Shown one piece after another: positions 52,201-62,015 of a stretch of 64,000 nucleotides of DNA (its first letter is position 1; the number at the start of each line of letters is the position of its first letter). The translations under genes and the position numbers were made by a program. The notes under the pieces were generated by a model, which worked only from the letters and a program-made list of their open reading frames with translations, was not told where the DNA came from and ran no database searches. Source of the DNA: Echinometra lucunter (lineage: Eukaryota; Echinodermata; Echinoidea; Camarodonta; Echinometridae); the NCBI GenBank assembly GCA_029962745.1, contig CM057151.1, positions 35,144,938 to 35,208,937 of the forward strand, in the 5' to 3' direction.

Positions 52201-55200
52201 CTGCAGTAACTATTTGGACATTATACTATTCTCAAATGAGTTCCACCGGACATGCCATTTGCCAGGACTGCTCTGCATCAAAGTGCCTTCACTGAAATTG
52301 CCAACTTCAATCTGGGACTTAACATTATACACAACAACTTATTCCTTAAAAGCTAAATCTTACTAACCATCCTAAAGACTTCTTCAGATATCTAGAGGCA
52401 AACACATGTGGAACCCCCCCCCCCTCCTGGAGTTTTTTTTTTTTCTTCAACAACACCATTTATGATAATGAAATGCACATAAAGGCATCAATGACAGTTT
52501 GAACGCCCTCAAATAAAAGCCAATTTATTCCCGTAATTGTTTCTATTCATCTTGAGTTGCATTATTCTAAGTGGGAAAACACAGCCCTGGATTCTCTTAT
52601 ATTCTACAAAAAATCACAAGGTGACCTAGAGACTAGATGATGTCATATCATCTCTCTACATCATATTCACAATATCATAGTATGTACAATGTACTACATG
52701 TATGTAGGGTAAGTCCACACCATTTATTCCCTATGTACAGTATCAACCACATCTACAAGTATAGTATATCTGACGACCGTATGAAGAGATAGTTCTGCTA
52801 TTGAGCTTGAATAGGATAAAATAACAGATGAAAAGATATCTTAACATAACTTTAGGTTCATAATTCCATACTACATATAAATAATACTTGGAAATGTATG
52901 AGACATACCATGCAATGCGATATTCAGCAACAAGTATTAGGCCAGTTAATAGTATCGAGGACAAAGACAGAATTTTTCAATACACCATTATCTCACTCAT
53001 TAAGTTTGCTTAACAGGAATGAATAGGCGTGTTGGTCTTTTGTTAGCAAGTTTTTAATTGCTCTAATGCTGGTTTTGGTTACAACTGTGCATGATGGTTT
53101 TTTGGACGTCAATCAATAGCATAGTAATAATATTATTAACTTATTCTGTCCTGCCAATTTCTGTACCAATTGAAATATGTAAATTTGTCATTAATAGTAA
53201 TTTTCTTTTTCTCAAGTCCATAGATTACAAAATACAAAACATATTCTGTTCAATTTTAAAGTACATTATTTCAAGCAATTTGGAAATATTCAATTTTCTT
53301 TTCTATAATGGTTTCAATGAAATATAGAGTCTAGTACACCACCCTTTAAAGATAAACTATAGGTCATATGATTGTGATGTGAAAGAAACTGTTCTACAGC
53401 AAATGGGAAAGTCAGATTAGTTGTGCATACAGACAGGTGTCTAATATGAGATTTGGGGATTATCACACTGATAAGAAATTCAATAAATCTTCCAAAAGGT
53501 ACTTGCAATGCACACAGAAACAAGTTCATGGGACCACACACAAATACAGCAAGAATGTTCGCCCAACTTTTCAGCAATTTCTGGTCATATTTCCAACATG
53601 AGAGCATTTGAAGAGCAATCCTTTCTAGGAGACGTTTTTTTTACTGTTGATATTCTTTCTAACTGACATGGAAAGAATAAGAAAGCTCATAAGTCAATTT
53701 TTATCTTTCCCAGAACTCAAACTTCTCTATAAAGCACTATATAGTAATTCAATTCAATTCAGTTCAGTTTAATTCAATTCATCTATTCAACTCCAATAAA
53801 AAAATATATATAAATATACAAAATACATATATAAATCATTCCTTCACAATCTCATCAACAAAATAAAGGTACAAAGCAGATTCATAATTTTTTTTTTTTT
53901 CATGGAATCAAGGGTACCATGAAAGACCAGAGGAGTCTTGTCTAGACATTGTTTGAACTTTGACCTCATACAATACACACCTTGTTCAAACTTTTCCTTC
54001 ATATCATTGATCTCTAGATGAGAACCTGGTAGACGGAAAATACCATGATGATGTAGGCCTGCAGAAAAAGCAAGTTATGAAGAAATATGGTGAAATATGG
54101 TGAAATATGGTGAAATATGGTGAAATATGGAACAAAAATACTGCCGTCTAATGAAAAAAGAAAGCAACTCTGATTTTTTTTTCAAACTTGACTTTTTCTT
54201 GATTTGGGGTACCATTTTGTATGTTCTACATGATGATGAAGAAATTGAGGTCACATGACTCCCATTTTCCGAAATACAGACATATCAAAAGGGAAGCAAT
54301 TCTATGGACTCCCTCCTAAAACAGTGACATGTTTTCTTCATTCACTAAGAAACTCAGTCTACAGAGTTGCTTCCTTATAAAGTCATAAAAGTCATGAGCT
54401 CTGACAGCAATCTTGATATAAAAAGTTTTTAAATCATTGAGACGAGACGAATATAATGTCTGACACATAATGCTATTCTCTGGCTTTCTACTATCATTTT
54501 GTTGCTTCTATTATGAAACCAGACTCTACTAATATATATGTATATGTATTCATTGTCTTATTTATAAATTCACAAGGATAACATGTGTGGGTGATTAAAG
54601 TTTCAATTCATTCTGAGTAATACTGTGTGTCTCAAAAAAAAACGTAACACTTTTGAAATGGTTGCCAAATTGAGCATATGTAATTTTATGAAGAAATGTC
54701 GATATGTATAGAAAGCTGAAGGACCAACCTTTCATATGATATGAAAAATTGGAAAAAAAATCATGCTTCGATGAACAGTGTTCACTTAAGTTAGAGGTAT
54801 GAAAATGTGCCTGCGAAGGATTTTTCCTTCCAATTTTGGACAGGTAAGTTACTTGTAGCTTACAAAATAAGGTCGATATGAGATATTCATGATCGATGGA
54901 TCAACAGGATATTTTGAATACCTTGAATACCATTCCTTTTTCTCTGTTATTTATCAATCCCGAAACACCACCGCCCACCCCCCCCCCCACACACACACAC
55001 GCACACACACTTCCACACCCATCTTATTGTATCATTGATCTGGTAGATGATTTACGGAAGAAAACAGATAAAGAAAAGGCAAGGGGTAGGTGATGGGATG
55101 GGAAAAGGTTGTGGGGGAGGAGAGTGGGTTGCATGTCGATTATGATTTTGAATATTTCAATTAAACATTTTCCAATTCTTCCTTCATCCTGTTCACATCT

Positions 55201-58200
55201 ACCAGATCAATGATACATTAAGATGGGAGTGGAAGTTGGTGTGTGTGTGTGTGTGTGTGTGTGTGGCATGGGTGGTGTTTGGGGATTGATAAATGACAGA
55301 GAGAAAGGACTGGTATTCAAAACATCCTTTTAACTCTTAATCCATCGATCATGAATATCTCATATCAAATTTATTTCGTATGCTATACCTGTCCAAAATT
55401 GGAAGGAAAAATCCTGCGCAGGCCCATTTTCATACCTCTAACTTAAGTGAACCCTGTTCATCGAAGCATGATTTTTTTTCAATTTTTTCATTTCATATGA
55501 AAGGTTGGTCCTTTAGCTTTCCATACTTATTGACATTTTTTCATGAAATAATATATGCTCAATTTGGCAACCATTTCAAAAGTGTTACGTTTTTTTTGAG
55601 ACACACGGTATACATTATACTTGTATATATATACACAGTGTAAATTCAAAGTTCATTTACTGTAAACTTAAAAAGATTTCTTTTTGTTTCATCCTGTGTC
55701 TTGTCTCAATAGATTTCCTACATTCTTCACTGGTATTTCTCTAAATGTACACTACTGATTTGACAGTTTCTTTCTTTTCCATAATGTTGTACAATTTTTG
55801 TCATGCTATTCACCATGGATATGTATATTGTGCCTAGAAATTAAACAAACCTAAACAAATAGTGTAATTATGTGACTTACCATACACTGAGATGAAATCT
55901 ATACAACTAAGGACGATGGGTGGAATTTCATAATGTCCAGACTGCAATTAAAATGTAAAAAACAAAAACAATATTACAAAAAAAAAACAACAATATAAGG
56001 CAAGAATTCACAAAGCAAATACAAATCAATGAATCAGCTGTAATTTGGCAGGTATACATATCTATATCCTTTTTTGAATCTGCAACCTGAATTCTTTCAT
56101 ATAATTTTCAAACTCCACTGCTAACTTCAACTTCCTTTATATACTGTATCAACTATGTGATTTACAACTTTGGGAATTTATGTATAAATATACTACAATA
56201 CTACAAAATCTTTGTAATTGGTACATGTTAAATGATTCTGTTCATAATTATAATACCAGGAACTCACAACAACTTCATAGCATACATTTTAAAACAGCCC
56301 TTGGGCAAAAAAGTATTAGGTATAGAAGGCAAGTCCTCTGAAATGGGTTAAGCAGTGATTTAAAACATTCTGCATCACTCCAAAGTTTTAAAAGGAATTT
56401 TAAAAAACCCTTATTGTTAAAATGCAATTCTCTTCTTAGGCCTACAAATCAATAGTGTAAATGACCCCCCCCCCTCCTTTTACAATTTTACATTATACTT
56501 ATGACTTGTGGGAATAACCCCAAGAAGCAAATCTGCTTTTTTACCCCCTCCATATACTAGATTATTAATTACTATTCCATTTGTATGTTTGTTTCTCATG
56601 TATTTTTCCTTCTCTCTTTTATTTTATGATATGTAAATTCATAAATGTGTATTGTATTTTGAACATTTTGTATGTCTTTTTACTAGTACTGGAAATAAAT
56701 GAATTTTGTTTTAATTCATCTATTGCAGTATAAAAAACATTGTACATGGTGTCCTTGCAGCTGAATTGGGTACAATTTACATTTGAGTGACACAATTGAA
56801 TGAATTAAAGGAAATGAAAGTGGATTCTTGAAGTCGGCTGTCATAAGCAAAGAGATAAGGTTGGTGAAGACTGACCACCTGAAACCTGATAATGCCATCA
56901 TATCACCTTCAACCAAGTAACATATCTTGGAGTGAGTTTCGATTTCAAACCGCACAATGGTGCAGCACATAACAGAAGTGGCTTGCATTTCCACTTTAAG
57001 TCCGAACAGAATCCGCAAGAATGTGAATAGGCACATTAATGAGCCACTCGTTCACATCTTTGTGGCAACCCAACTAGACATGTGAATGCAACTTAATTCT
57101 GGAGGGTGTTTCATAAAGAGTTAAGTCAGACTTAAAGTCATGCGTAAGCGCCAATGCACATCCGGTATTTAACGCATAATCTCATTGATAGACTTCCCAA
57201 TAGCAGGCGTAACAAGAGCATGATCTGACCAATGCAGTGATGCATAATATACAGCATGCAACTACGAATTTAAGCGCAACTTTAAGTCCAACTTAACTCT
57301 TTGTGAAAGACCCCCCCCCCCCCCGATCTGTTATAGTATACAGACTTCCATGACTGTAAATTGTGGCTGGAGGGTAACAGTATCTCTACCAAGAAAGTCC
57401 TATTCTGCAACATCTTCACTGGTTGCCATCTATCAGAGGATCATCTATGAACTATGGAGGCATTAGATGTTTAAAATACAGGACAATAAAGCACCATCCT
57501 GACAAAGGCAGCATTAACCAGCATTTGTTGTGTTATTAGGTGAGTAAGCTTTCCTGACAAATAATTCAGTTGCAGACCTTGGGGTGACAGAGCCTTCTAT
57601 CTTCTCTGGACTTGAAGCTTCTTGCATTCTCCCTACTCTACCAACTGTTCTTTCTTATCTTTTCTCCTTTCTTTAGTCTCTTTATTTTCCCTCTCCCAGT
57701 TTGCCTTTGCTTCAATTAAGAGTATAATATCTATTCACCTGTCATTTTCATGTTTTTCACATTTAAAGTTTACGTTATGCTACCCATGTCAGAATCACAT
57801 TGTATGTTAAGATCCTTGTGCATCCAGTCAGGTTTGGGAAGGACGGCCTGTGGGTGGTGCCCATTTAGTTGATCAGGGCCCCATTTCATAAAAAGTTGCT
57901 ATGATGGCAACTTTCATTATAAAAGCCAATCAGGAAGCAGAATTCTCACTGTTGCCATGGTAGTTACCATTCCAGTAGGAGTTGTTATCATAGCAACTTT
58001 TTATGAAACAGGGCCCTGTTCTTTACCCAGACTACCTGGTCAGGTGTGCAAGGGTCTATGAAATTATCGCATTTCTTTTAATTTGATTGTACGTTCATTT
58101 TATTTTGCTTCTTGATTTCTGAAAGTACTAACAATGATAATAACAACAATAATAATAATAATGATAATAACCTTCCACAGTTTATAAAGAAGGCCCAGTC

Positions 58201-61200
58201 CCTTTCAATAGCTATGCTGATTCTAAATAACATATATGAATACCAGTGAGCTGATGGTGTAGGAAAAAAATCTTAAGACTACTCAGTATGCATTTTACGT
58301 AGGTTTCCAATACTTCACATAAAGTACTTTCCACATGCACACAGAGTCAAACAACTGAAATAAATAAATATACATATAATATGTTAGAATGTCCACTAAC
58401 TCTTCACAACAAAAAGTATTTTGTGAGACATCTTTCTATTGCAAATGCCATGGCCATCAAGCAAAAGTAGATACCAGGCCTCAAAAGAAGCCTTAATCAC
58501 CCTCATGTGTCTACAGAAATCTACTTTCTTCCGCTCCTTGTTCATCTATCAAAGAGTTCACATCATCACTTTAATATGTTGAGCGCCATGAGTGTCAGGA
58601 CCTGGCAGATACTGGCGCTATATAAGCATCGCTATTATTATTACAGCTCACCAACTTGGTACTTAACAGCACACTCGATTGCATGTTTGCTTTCTTTAAT
58701 GGTCTACCTCTCACTATCTTACCTCTATGCCAAGCTTAAAGGTAGACAACTGAATTCTTACAGTTAGAATTTTATACATCAGTACATAGCTTAAAATTTA
58801 GAGTTTAAAAATATTAAACTGAGAAAATCATTAGCCTGAGATTTAGTTCAGCTTAAGTGACATGTCATGGAAGTGTTTATTCTAAACCCTTTGCTGGTTA
58901 ATTTTTTGAACAATTGGCATGACATATTCTTTAGAGTTGAAATTTTATTTCAGATGCTTGGTTGCACAGTTTATATTGGTCTCATTACTAAACTGAGCAC
59001 AGAGTATTCCACGAACATGTATATTACAGACAGGGGACATTTTTTGTGTGTCTTTGTTTTAGAAAATTAAGTGGAGCTGTTCTCAGTCCCAACAAATTTT
59101 TCATTGTCTGAACTCTTATGTGGAGTTTCCTTGAACCACAGAATAAAAGAGGTTAAAATTTTACTCACTTCAAGATAGTTCTGCAGGTCAGCTCCAAACA
59201 AAGGCATGTACATTGAACCTGGACGTTCTGTCAGCTTCCCTCCAGTCTTCTGAATGTGATTGTTTGGTCTAATTGGAGAAGGAGATATAAGGATACAACG
59301 GTGTAAGAGTTCACATGTTAGGAGAAAGTGGGCACAAGAGGTAAAGAGGGGGGACAGAGAGAGGAGGTAATGACAGACAGAGAGAGAGAGAGACAGACAG
59401 GCAGACAGACAGACAGAGAGAGACAGAGAGACAGACAGATACCTGTTATAGACCAATAAGGTGAGAGGGAATTCGTGAGTGGCAGAGATAAGGAAGTGAA
59501 GAGGAACAGGGATAGATGGAGAGAAAGAGGTAAAAAGAGGGGGAGGGGAAGAGAGAGAGAGAACAAGAGAGAAAAAGAGCGAGGGGAGGGGGAAGATGAG
59601 AGTCTTAAAGTTTGAAGGGAAAAAAATTATTCTTTTTTTTTTTTAACAAATGGGATTTTCAACCCATGTTGGCTCTGAAGCATGTAAATCTAGATAAAAT
59701 TACCGAGACTATACAAATAGAACTATACAATTTTTCCTCTTTTTAGTGAGGTACATAGATTTGAAGCAAAATGTAGCACATAAAGACCTACCCTGTACTG
59801 ATAACTCCTCTTGAGTCACTAGCTGTTAAAGAGAAAAAAGAGAAAGACAACAAATAAAATGGCTGCCAATGGCCTCTCACCAATATACCTCATCAACAGA
59901 AAGGAAGGATACAAATTACCCCATAAATAACATGGAATTACATTATCTTAATTCACACATCAAGCACACATTCAATATATGAAAAATGTAACAAAGCTCC
60001 AACATGACTTTCTCCTCATCGATATCTACCGATGAAAATTAATTCCAGTCAGAATGGCCCATTTATAACCTCTCATACGAGTATTCCTATGATGGAAAAT
60101 GAGATATTTACAGTACCTGATCCTAGAGCTTCTTTGATGATATCTCTCCTAGATTTCATTCTTGCTAAGGCATTACCCTTCTCTAGTTGCTCCTTGAATT
60201 TCTGAAAGGAACAAAAACATCAATACAAAATGATACAACATACAAGTGCTTATTCACATATGAAGCAGCTAACCCCCAAATATTTTTGTGCATAAATGAA
60301 TGGTACATGTATATGAGGGATGGGGGGAAAATTTGCAGAGGCAAAAATCATATTTTTTACCTCCCGGCAGTAGAAAGGTGTGGACAAATCAAAGTCTTAG
60401 AGAGTTAAAATAATCAAAATATATCTCACGTTTGTCTGCACAACTTCTAACGAAATTCTTGTTCATGTGAGCGTTAACTATCTGACGCATCAATGCATCT
60501 CATTATCATAAGTGGCGCAGTAAAAAAAAAAAAAGCAGGTTTTCCAGGGGAGGGGGGGGGGGGGGGTGTGCTGCTAGATAACCGAATGAGCCTTGATTGT
60601 TAAAGGAATTGGAAATTCTCGCATTTCACAATGCATGCACCACCAAGGTCCGTACCATGGGAGGCCTATTTTCCCACTCACAGGTCGACAACTATTTCCA
60701 AGATAGAGGACGAAGCGAGTAAGAGTTTGATCATTCAGAGAAATATTTAACTGACCGAGGTGTCCCAAGCGCAGGCAAGAAGGACAAGTTAGCATAACAA
60801 GCAGTGAGAGCCCAGGGAAAATATGAAGTATTAGAAGTGTGCAATCACTTAGAATCGGAGCAGAGAAGGCGACTAGTGCCAGGTGTATATGGTACTGTTT
60901 TCGACCCATTAACGTGCTAGCGTGACTATCGGAAATGAACCAAAACAGGGCGCTAGGACTGTGAAATGCGAGAATGGAAAAGGTGGTATTTGACTTCTAG
61001 GTCAACAACTGCACGTCTCTCGAAATGCATACATTTTTTATTATTTAAGTAAAATCAGATGAACCTTGCTTATTCAGAAAACAAACCTTTTGACTGAGTG
61101 AAAACACCTCTATAAAACCTGAAGCTACCAACAATGTCTTACTTTACTAAACCCTGCCACCCGATATTTTCTCCACAATCATTTTCTATAATCTTGTATT

Positions 61201-62015
61201 TCAGCCATTCATGAGAATATATTCTATCACACCAATTTTACTTCAAGCCTGTCACAGTCTATGTGAGCTGATAAAGGCAAACAGGTATAATCGATGCCAT
61301 GACTGCAACCTAACGCTGAAAAGGGGTCAAGAAAAGTTGTGTAATCATCATTTTTATCAACATCTACAGTGCATGCCATCATATACAGGATGAGGGGGGA
61401 GGCTGGGTTAGGGTTAGGGTTACCCCCCCCCCCCCTAAAGTACCGCCCCTGGCGGGGGGGGGGGGGGGTGTTGGGGTGGGGACAAAATCTAGTCCAAGAG
61501 CACATCCATTACTTTGAGAATTGTTATCAAACAATGCAGATGGTGAGTCCTATCGCTATTTCTAATAACCTTGGTTGTTTCATAGGTCAATTAAGAATGT
61601 GCTTACTACCGTATATGTTCCACTGCATCATTCTGTGAATGGTATCCCACACTAGACAAACCATTCACTCATCTCTTTCATCCAAACAAGAAAAATCTCT
61701 TGACATGACCTTGTACCAATCAATGGTTCCATCTGGTTTGTCACATGAAGATATTTTTCATTGCTGGATGCAATAAATGGATAAAAGCTTCATATCGTAC
61801 GAGAATTGCCCTAATGCTTTAGAGTCACTTACCCCAAGATAGTACATTTCTTTCTCCTGGGTTGCTTTGATGCGTCTCATAGAGGGCGCCCTTGATAGGT
61901 CTGATGAGGAATCGTGTGTCCTGAGGCTCCTGAACTGTGCCACTACCTCCTCTTCATTAGGATTGCTATTGTCTTCCTCCCAACTGGCTTGCATCTCCTT
62001 CAGTGTCTTGTTGAT
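39940..62015 (-). CDS. SRGAP: SLIT-ROBO Rho GTPase-activating protein, C-terminal 12 exons
   Basis: srGAPs shape membranes with an F-BAR domain, switch off Rac/Rho/Cdc42 with a RhoGAP domain and bind Robo or actin regulators with an SH3 domain, acting at the plasma membrane in neurite and cell migration. Twelve minus-strand exons join in phase into 527 codons plus stop: 62015-61833, 60201-60117, 59822-59792, 59268-59169, 55941-55881, 54058-53981, 52152-52018, 49613-49508, 48740-48528, 47915-47851, 45271-45097, 40291-39940. The order is a post-F-BAR linker and helix, RhoGAP (arginine finger in GIFR, CFGPTL), SH3 (ATAKEDYIGKTPDEL, EQWWKG), and a Ser/Pro-rich tail. The exon at 62015 starts in phase 0, so the F-BAR exons are upstream, outside the window. 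The C terminus is short compared with vertebrate srGAPs. It should represent the gene before the vertebrate SRGAP1-3 split. Confidence 0.93.
41180..41605. mobile_element. MITE family GGTATTCAATT, copy 1 (diverged)
   Basis: GACTGTATTCAATTC at the left and AAATTGAATATCTGTCC at the right are inverted. The interior (TTACTTGGCTAAG, CTTTAGCAAACTAA, ACTTACTCATAACCATTGTGACAT) matches 51220-51672 in order. Confidence 0.65.
44643..44921. mobile_element. foldback MITE, about 93-bp arms
   Basis: The arm starting GTCCCACTATGAACATGGCA, running through AAATAAACAACC to GTCAAAAGCACATC, is repeated inverted from GATGTGCATTTGACTACCAG to GTTCATAGTGTCCCC. The loop is about 90 bp. Inside the last srGAP intron. 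Confidence 0.85.
45097..45271 (-). CDS. SRGAP: srGAP exon (SH3 domain)
   Basis: Encodes PIFATAKEDYIGKTPDELTF, TKGDSLKLFARADEQWWKGA and GLVQQTYITLPE: ALYDY-like start, tandem Trp and closing Tyr of an SH3. The polypyrimidine tract is a long CTTT/CTCTCT microsatellite. Donor AAAT/GTAAGT. Confidence 0.9.
45272..45320. repeat. GAAA/GAGA microsatellite forming a splice-site pyrimidine tract
   Basis: AGAAAGAAAGAAGAGAAAG repeats. On the minus strand they are the CT-rich tract immediately before the SH3 exon acceptor. Confidence 0.8.
45769..46433. mobile_element. non-autonomous hAT relative with an inserted MITE
   Basis: Left CAGGGTTCCCAC matches the 16818 hAT end. The right end ACCGTGGGAATC is a decayed inverse. 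The right half holds several CCATGACTTT words, the inverse of the AAAGTCATGG subterminal motif of the autonomous copy. It is interrupted at 46047-46403 by another MITE. Confidence 0.6.
46047..46403. mobile_element. MITE with GGGGTGTTCAGAAATGAGGCGAC ends, nested
   Basis: Inverted ends GGGGTGTTCAGAAATGAGGCGACATGTCCCC and GGGGACATGTCGCCTCGTATCTGAACACCCC (both described by their key words), flanked on both sides by TTTAA. Same end family as 22722-23022. Confidence 0.8.
46519..47360. mobile_element. piggyBac-like MITE (CCCATAG family) split by a second TTAA element
   Basis: It starts TTAA-ACCCATAGCAGTATACAG and follows the 25905-26307 copy as far as TTTGGACC. The 46870 element then intervenes, and the copy resumes with AAAGTCTGTACTGCTATG at about 47343. 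The right TTAA is lost. Confidence 0.7.
46870..47338. mobile_element. TTAA-flanked MITE, family AGGGGGTACC, copy B (nested)
   Basis: Full-length match to 15803-16275, with TTAA at 46866-46869 and 47339-47342. Inserted into the piggyBac-like MITE described at 46519. Confidence 0.8.
47371..47600. repeat. dispersed repeat R2, copy 1
   Basis: The run AACTCTGATTTTTTTTTTCAAA, ACATGATGATGAAGAAATTA and GGTCACATGACCCC matches 54150-54378 in the same order and orientation. Confidence 0.7.
47851..47915 (-). CDS. SRGAP: srGAP exon (RhoGAP to SH3 linker)
   Basis: Encodes PTGSLETIPESVADEVDGNN and D, an acidic linker like that before the vertebrate SH3. Acceptor TTCTCAG, donor GATA/GTAAGT; phase fits on both sides. 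Confidence 0.85.
48040..48135. repeat. degenerate telomere-like CCCTAA tract
   Basis: CTTACCCTTACCCTAACCTTAACCCTCAACTTACACCTAACCTAACC and later CCTAACCCTAAGCC (given as words) are degenerate CCCTAA/CCTAA repeats inside an srGAP intron. Confidence 0.55.
48528..48740 (-). CDS. SRGAP: srGAP exon (end of RhoGAP)
   Basis: Encodes LSQYSDEHMMDSHNLALCFG then PTLIRPPGG and FQNEIFPPTPGPLYQ. The acceptor was set at CCGCCAG rather than the internal TTTCTCAG because only the former keeps the phase and the conserved NLSQYSDE. Donor CAG/GTATTA. Confidence 0.93.
48930..49175 (+). repeat. SINE/LINE-like 3' fragment
   Basis: GACATTAATCTACACTTGCCAC, GTAGTAAGTGGGTACCTGGTA, TTCCTTGAAAGCC and a tail resembling AGCACTTATAGACGTTA...ACTATACAAGAACAATGC with ATTATTATC. 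These words also occur, inverted, in the SINE at 50804-51082. Confidence 0.5.
49367..49391. repeat. GA microsatellite
   Basis: About 12 GA units in an srGAP intron. Confidence 0.8.
49508..49613 (-). CDS. SRGAP: srGAP exon (RhoGAP)
   Basis: Encodes LPTGKERIDKLAELITKVPT then SVMVIMRYLFAFLK, matching human LPRVVIVVMRYLFAFLN. Acceptor TCTATAG, donor AGAA/GTAAGT. Confidence 0.94.
49715..50192. mobile_element. MITE with CTCATCTCACTAGAAAGGC ends
   Basis: Left CTCATCTCACTAGAAAGGCAATC is inverted at the right as GCCTTCTAGTGAGATGGGG. The subterminal GGCGATCTGTGAAAATTTTGG and the word ATTTTTGAGGATCGC are also roughly inverted. Short frames inside it are not genes. Confidence 0.65.
50245..50600. repeat. 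dispersed repeat family R1, copy 2
   Basis: Contains CTTTGGTCATGCAATTACAGC, GTGAAAGAAACTGACTCG, GCATATGCACTGTATAAAGAAATGAG and TAATATGAGGGCATTTGAAGAGC in the same order as the other R1 copies. Confidence 0.7.
50804..51082 (-). mobile_element. tRNA-derived SINE, apparently full length
   Basis: Minus strand: box A TGGATCAGTGGATAAG, box B GGTTCAAATCC (perfect consensus), then a body with GGTACCCGGTAGGAAGAAATT, AATGCTCGAGCGCCTGATCAGG, a conserved-tail AGCGCTTAGAAA...GCGCTATATAAATGTTGC and an (ATT)n tail at about 50806-50823. About 280 bp. Confidence 0.85.
51220..51672. mobile_element. MITE family GGTATTCAATT, copy 2
   Basis: CAGGGCTGGTATTCAATTCAATT at the left and AATTGAATACCGGCCCTG at the right are clean inverted ends. 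The interior has ACTTTTACTTTAGTAAG and related TAAGTA words. Better preserved than the 41180 copy. Confidence 0.8.
52018..52152 (-). CDS. SRGAP: srGAP exon (RhoGAP middle)
   Basis: Encodes KDPIYGLGEAGDVNVVASVL, then KAYFRELPEPLFPIDLFDEF. Contains the conserved Lys and Arg of the KxYFREL motif. Acceptor TTGTAG, donor TCA/GTAAGT. Confidence 0.94.
53340..53720. repeat. dispersed repeat family R1, copy 3
   Basis: AGGTCATATGATTGTGATG, GTGAAAGAAACTGTTCTAC, AGGTACTTGCAATGCACACAG and CCAACATGAGAGCATTTGAAG appear in the same order as in the copy at 33685. The minus-strand frame translates similarly to that of copy 1. Confidence 0.75.
53981..54058 (-). CDS. SRGAP: srGAP exon (RhoGAP arginine finger)
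   Basis: Encodes LHHHGIFRLPGSHLEINDMK and EKFEQ. The Arg of GIFR is the catalytic arginine finger of RhoGAP domains. Acceptor TTCTGCAG, donor AAG/GTGTGT. Confidence 0.94.
54150..54378. repeat. dispersed repeat R2, copy 2
   Basis: Same order of words as 47371-47600: GCAACTCTGATTTTTTTTTC, CATGATGATGAAGAAATTGA, GGTCACATGACTCCC. No terminal repeats recognised. Confidence 0.7.
54621..55610. mobile_element. 990-bp foldback element, arms of about 400-490 bp
   Basis: TACTGTGTGTCTCAAAAAAAAA...CGTAACACTTTTGAAATGG at the left is inverted as CCATTTCAAAAGTGTTACG...GAGACACACGGTA at the right. The pairing continues inward to GTATCATTGATCTGGTAGATG / CATCTACCAGATCAATGATAC around a 150-bp loop. The two arms have acquired unlike microsatellites at matching positions (poly-C plus CA at 54977-55010, GT at 55242-55265). 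There is no open frame for a transposase. Confidence 0.88.
55881..55941 (-). CDS. SRGAP: srGAP exon (start of RhoGAP)
   Basis: Encodes SGHYEIPPIVLSCIDFISVY, matching human SGQVIPLIVESCIRFINLYG. Acceptor ATTGCAG, donor TATG/GTAAGT. Confidence 0.92.
57103..57325. mobile_element. MITE with GGGTGTTTCATAAAGAGTTAAG ends
   Basis: The inverse CTTAACTCTTTGTGAAAGACCCCC lies at the right, followed by a poly-C run. AGACTTAAAGT / ACTTTAAGTCC is also inverted. Confidence 0.75.
57877..58018. mobile_element. 142-bp foldback MITE with CAGGGCCC ends
   Basis: CAGGGCCCCATTTCATAAAAAGTTGCTATGATG is inverted as ATCATAGCAACTTTTTATGAAACAGGGCCCTG (given as ends). Almost a complete palindrome with a loop of about 60 bp. 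Confidence 0.88.
58505..58645 (+). repeat. 3' end of a LINE/SINE with ATT tail
   Basis: CTACTTTCTTCCGCTCCTTGT... then TGAGCGCCATGAGTG and CTGGCGCTATATAAGC with ATTATTATTAC: the same kind of GCGCTATATAA tail seen at 50804 and 33395. Confidence 0.6.
59169..59268 (-). CDS. SRGAP: srGAP exon (just before RhoGAP)
   Basis: Encodes PNNHIQKTGGKLTERPGSMY and MPLFGADLQNYLE, the last part matching human KLFNGDLETFV before the GAP domain. Acceptor AATTAG, donor GAA/GTGAGT. Confidence 0.88.
59366..59580. repeat. GA/GACAGA microsatellite region
   Basis: Interrupted AGAGAG and GACAGACAGACAG tracts in an srGAP intron. They give spurious Ser-Leu frames on the minus strand. Confidence 0.8.
59792..59822 (-). 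CDS. SRGAP: srGAP 31-bp microexon
   Basis: Encodes SDSRGVIST between split codons. Acceptor TTAACAG, donor CAGG/GTAGGT. Phase fits both neighbours exactly, though the segment itself is not conserved, so it is somewhat less certain. Confidence 0.7.
60117..60201 (-). CDS. SRGAP: srGAP exon (helical segment)
   Basis: Encodes KFKEQLEKGNALARMKSRRD and IIKEALGS, matching human KLREYLEGSNLITKLQAKHDLLQRTLGEG. Acceptor TTTCAG, donor TCAG/GTACTG. Confidence 0.88.
60235..60420. repeat. partial MITE, related to 29935-30197
   Basis: Shares TTTTTGTGCATAAATGAATGG, GCAGAGGCAAAAATC and AATCAAAGTCTTA with the element in the MSH4 intron. One end is at TATTCACATATGAAGC; the other is not clear. Confidence 0.45.
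60613..60976. mobile_element. MITE with AATTCTCGCATTTCACA ends
   Basis: GAAATTCTCGCATTTCACA and the inverse TGTGAAATGCGAGAATGG border a moderately GC-rich body. The 111-aa frame inside it on the minus strand has no recognised similarity and is not annotated. Confidence 0.65.
61403..61470. repeat. TTAGGG triplet with poly-C and poly-G tracts
   Basis: GGTTAGGGTTAGGGTT followed by 14 C, a short spacer, then 17 G: a very short interstitial telomere-like repeat and a sequence able to form a C/G hairpin. Confidence 0.6.
61833..62015 (-). CDS. SRGAP: srGAP exon 1 of those in window (post-F-BAR linker)
   Basis: Sixty-one codons beginning INKTLKEMQASWEEDNSNPN and containing SSSDLSRAPSMRRIKATQEK then EMYYLG. 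Aligns with the human linker ending RRANQQETEQFYFMKL. Donor GGG/GTAAGT. Confidence 0.88.

Noticed and set aside
59067..59566. Ser/Leu-repeat minus-strand frames
   Set aside because: Translations of the GA/GACAGA microsatellite; the real srGAP exon at 59169-59268 is in another frame context.
60574..60909. 111-aa minus-strand frame
   Set aside because: Contained in a MITE with inverted ends; no recognisable domain.
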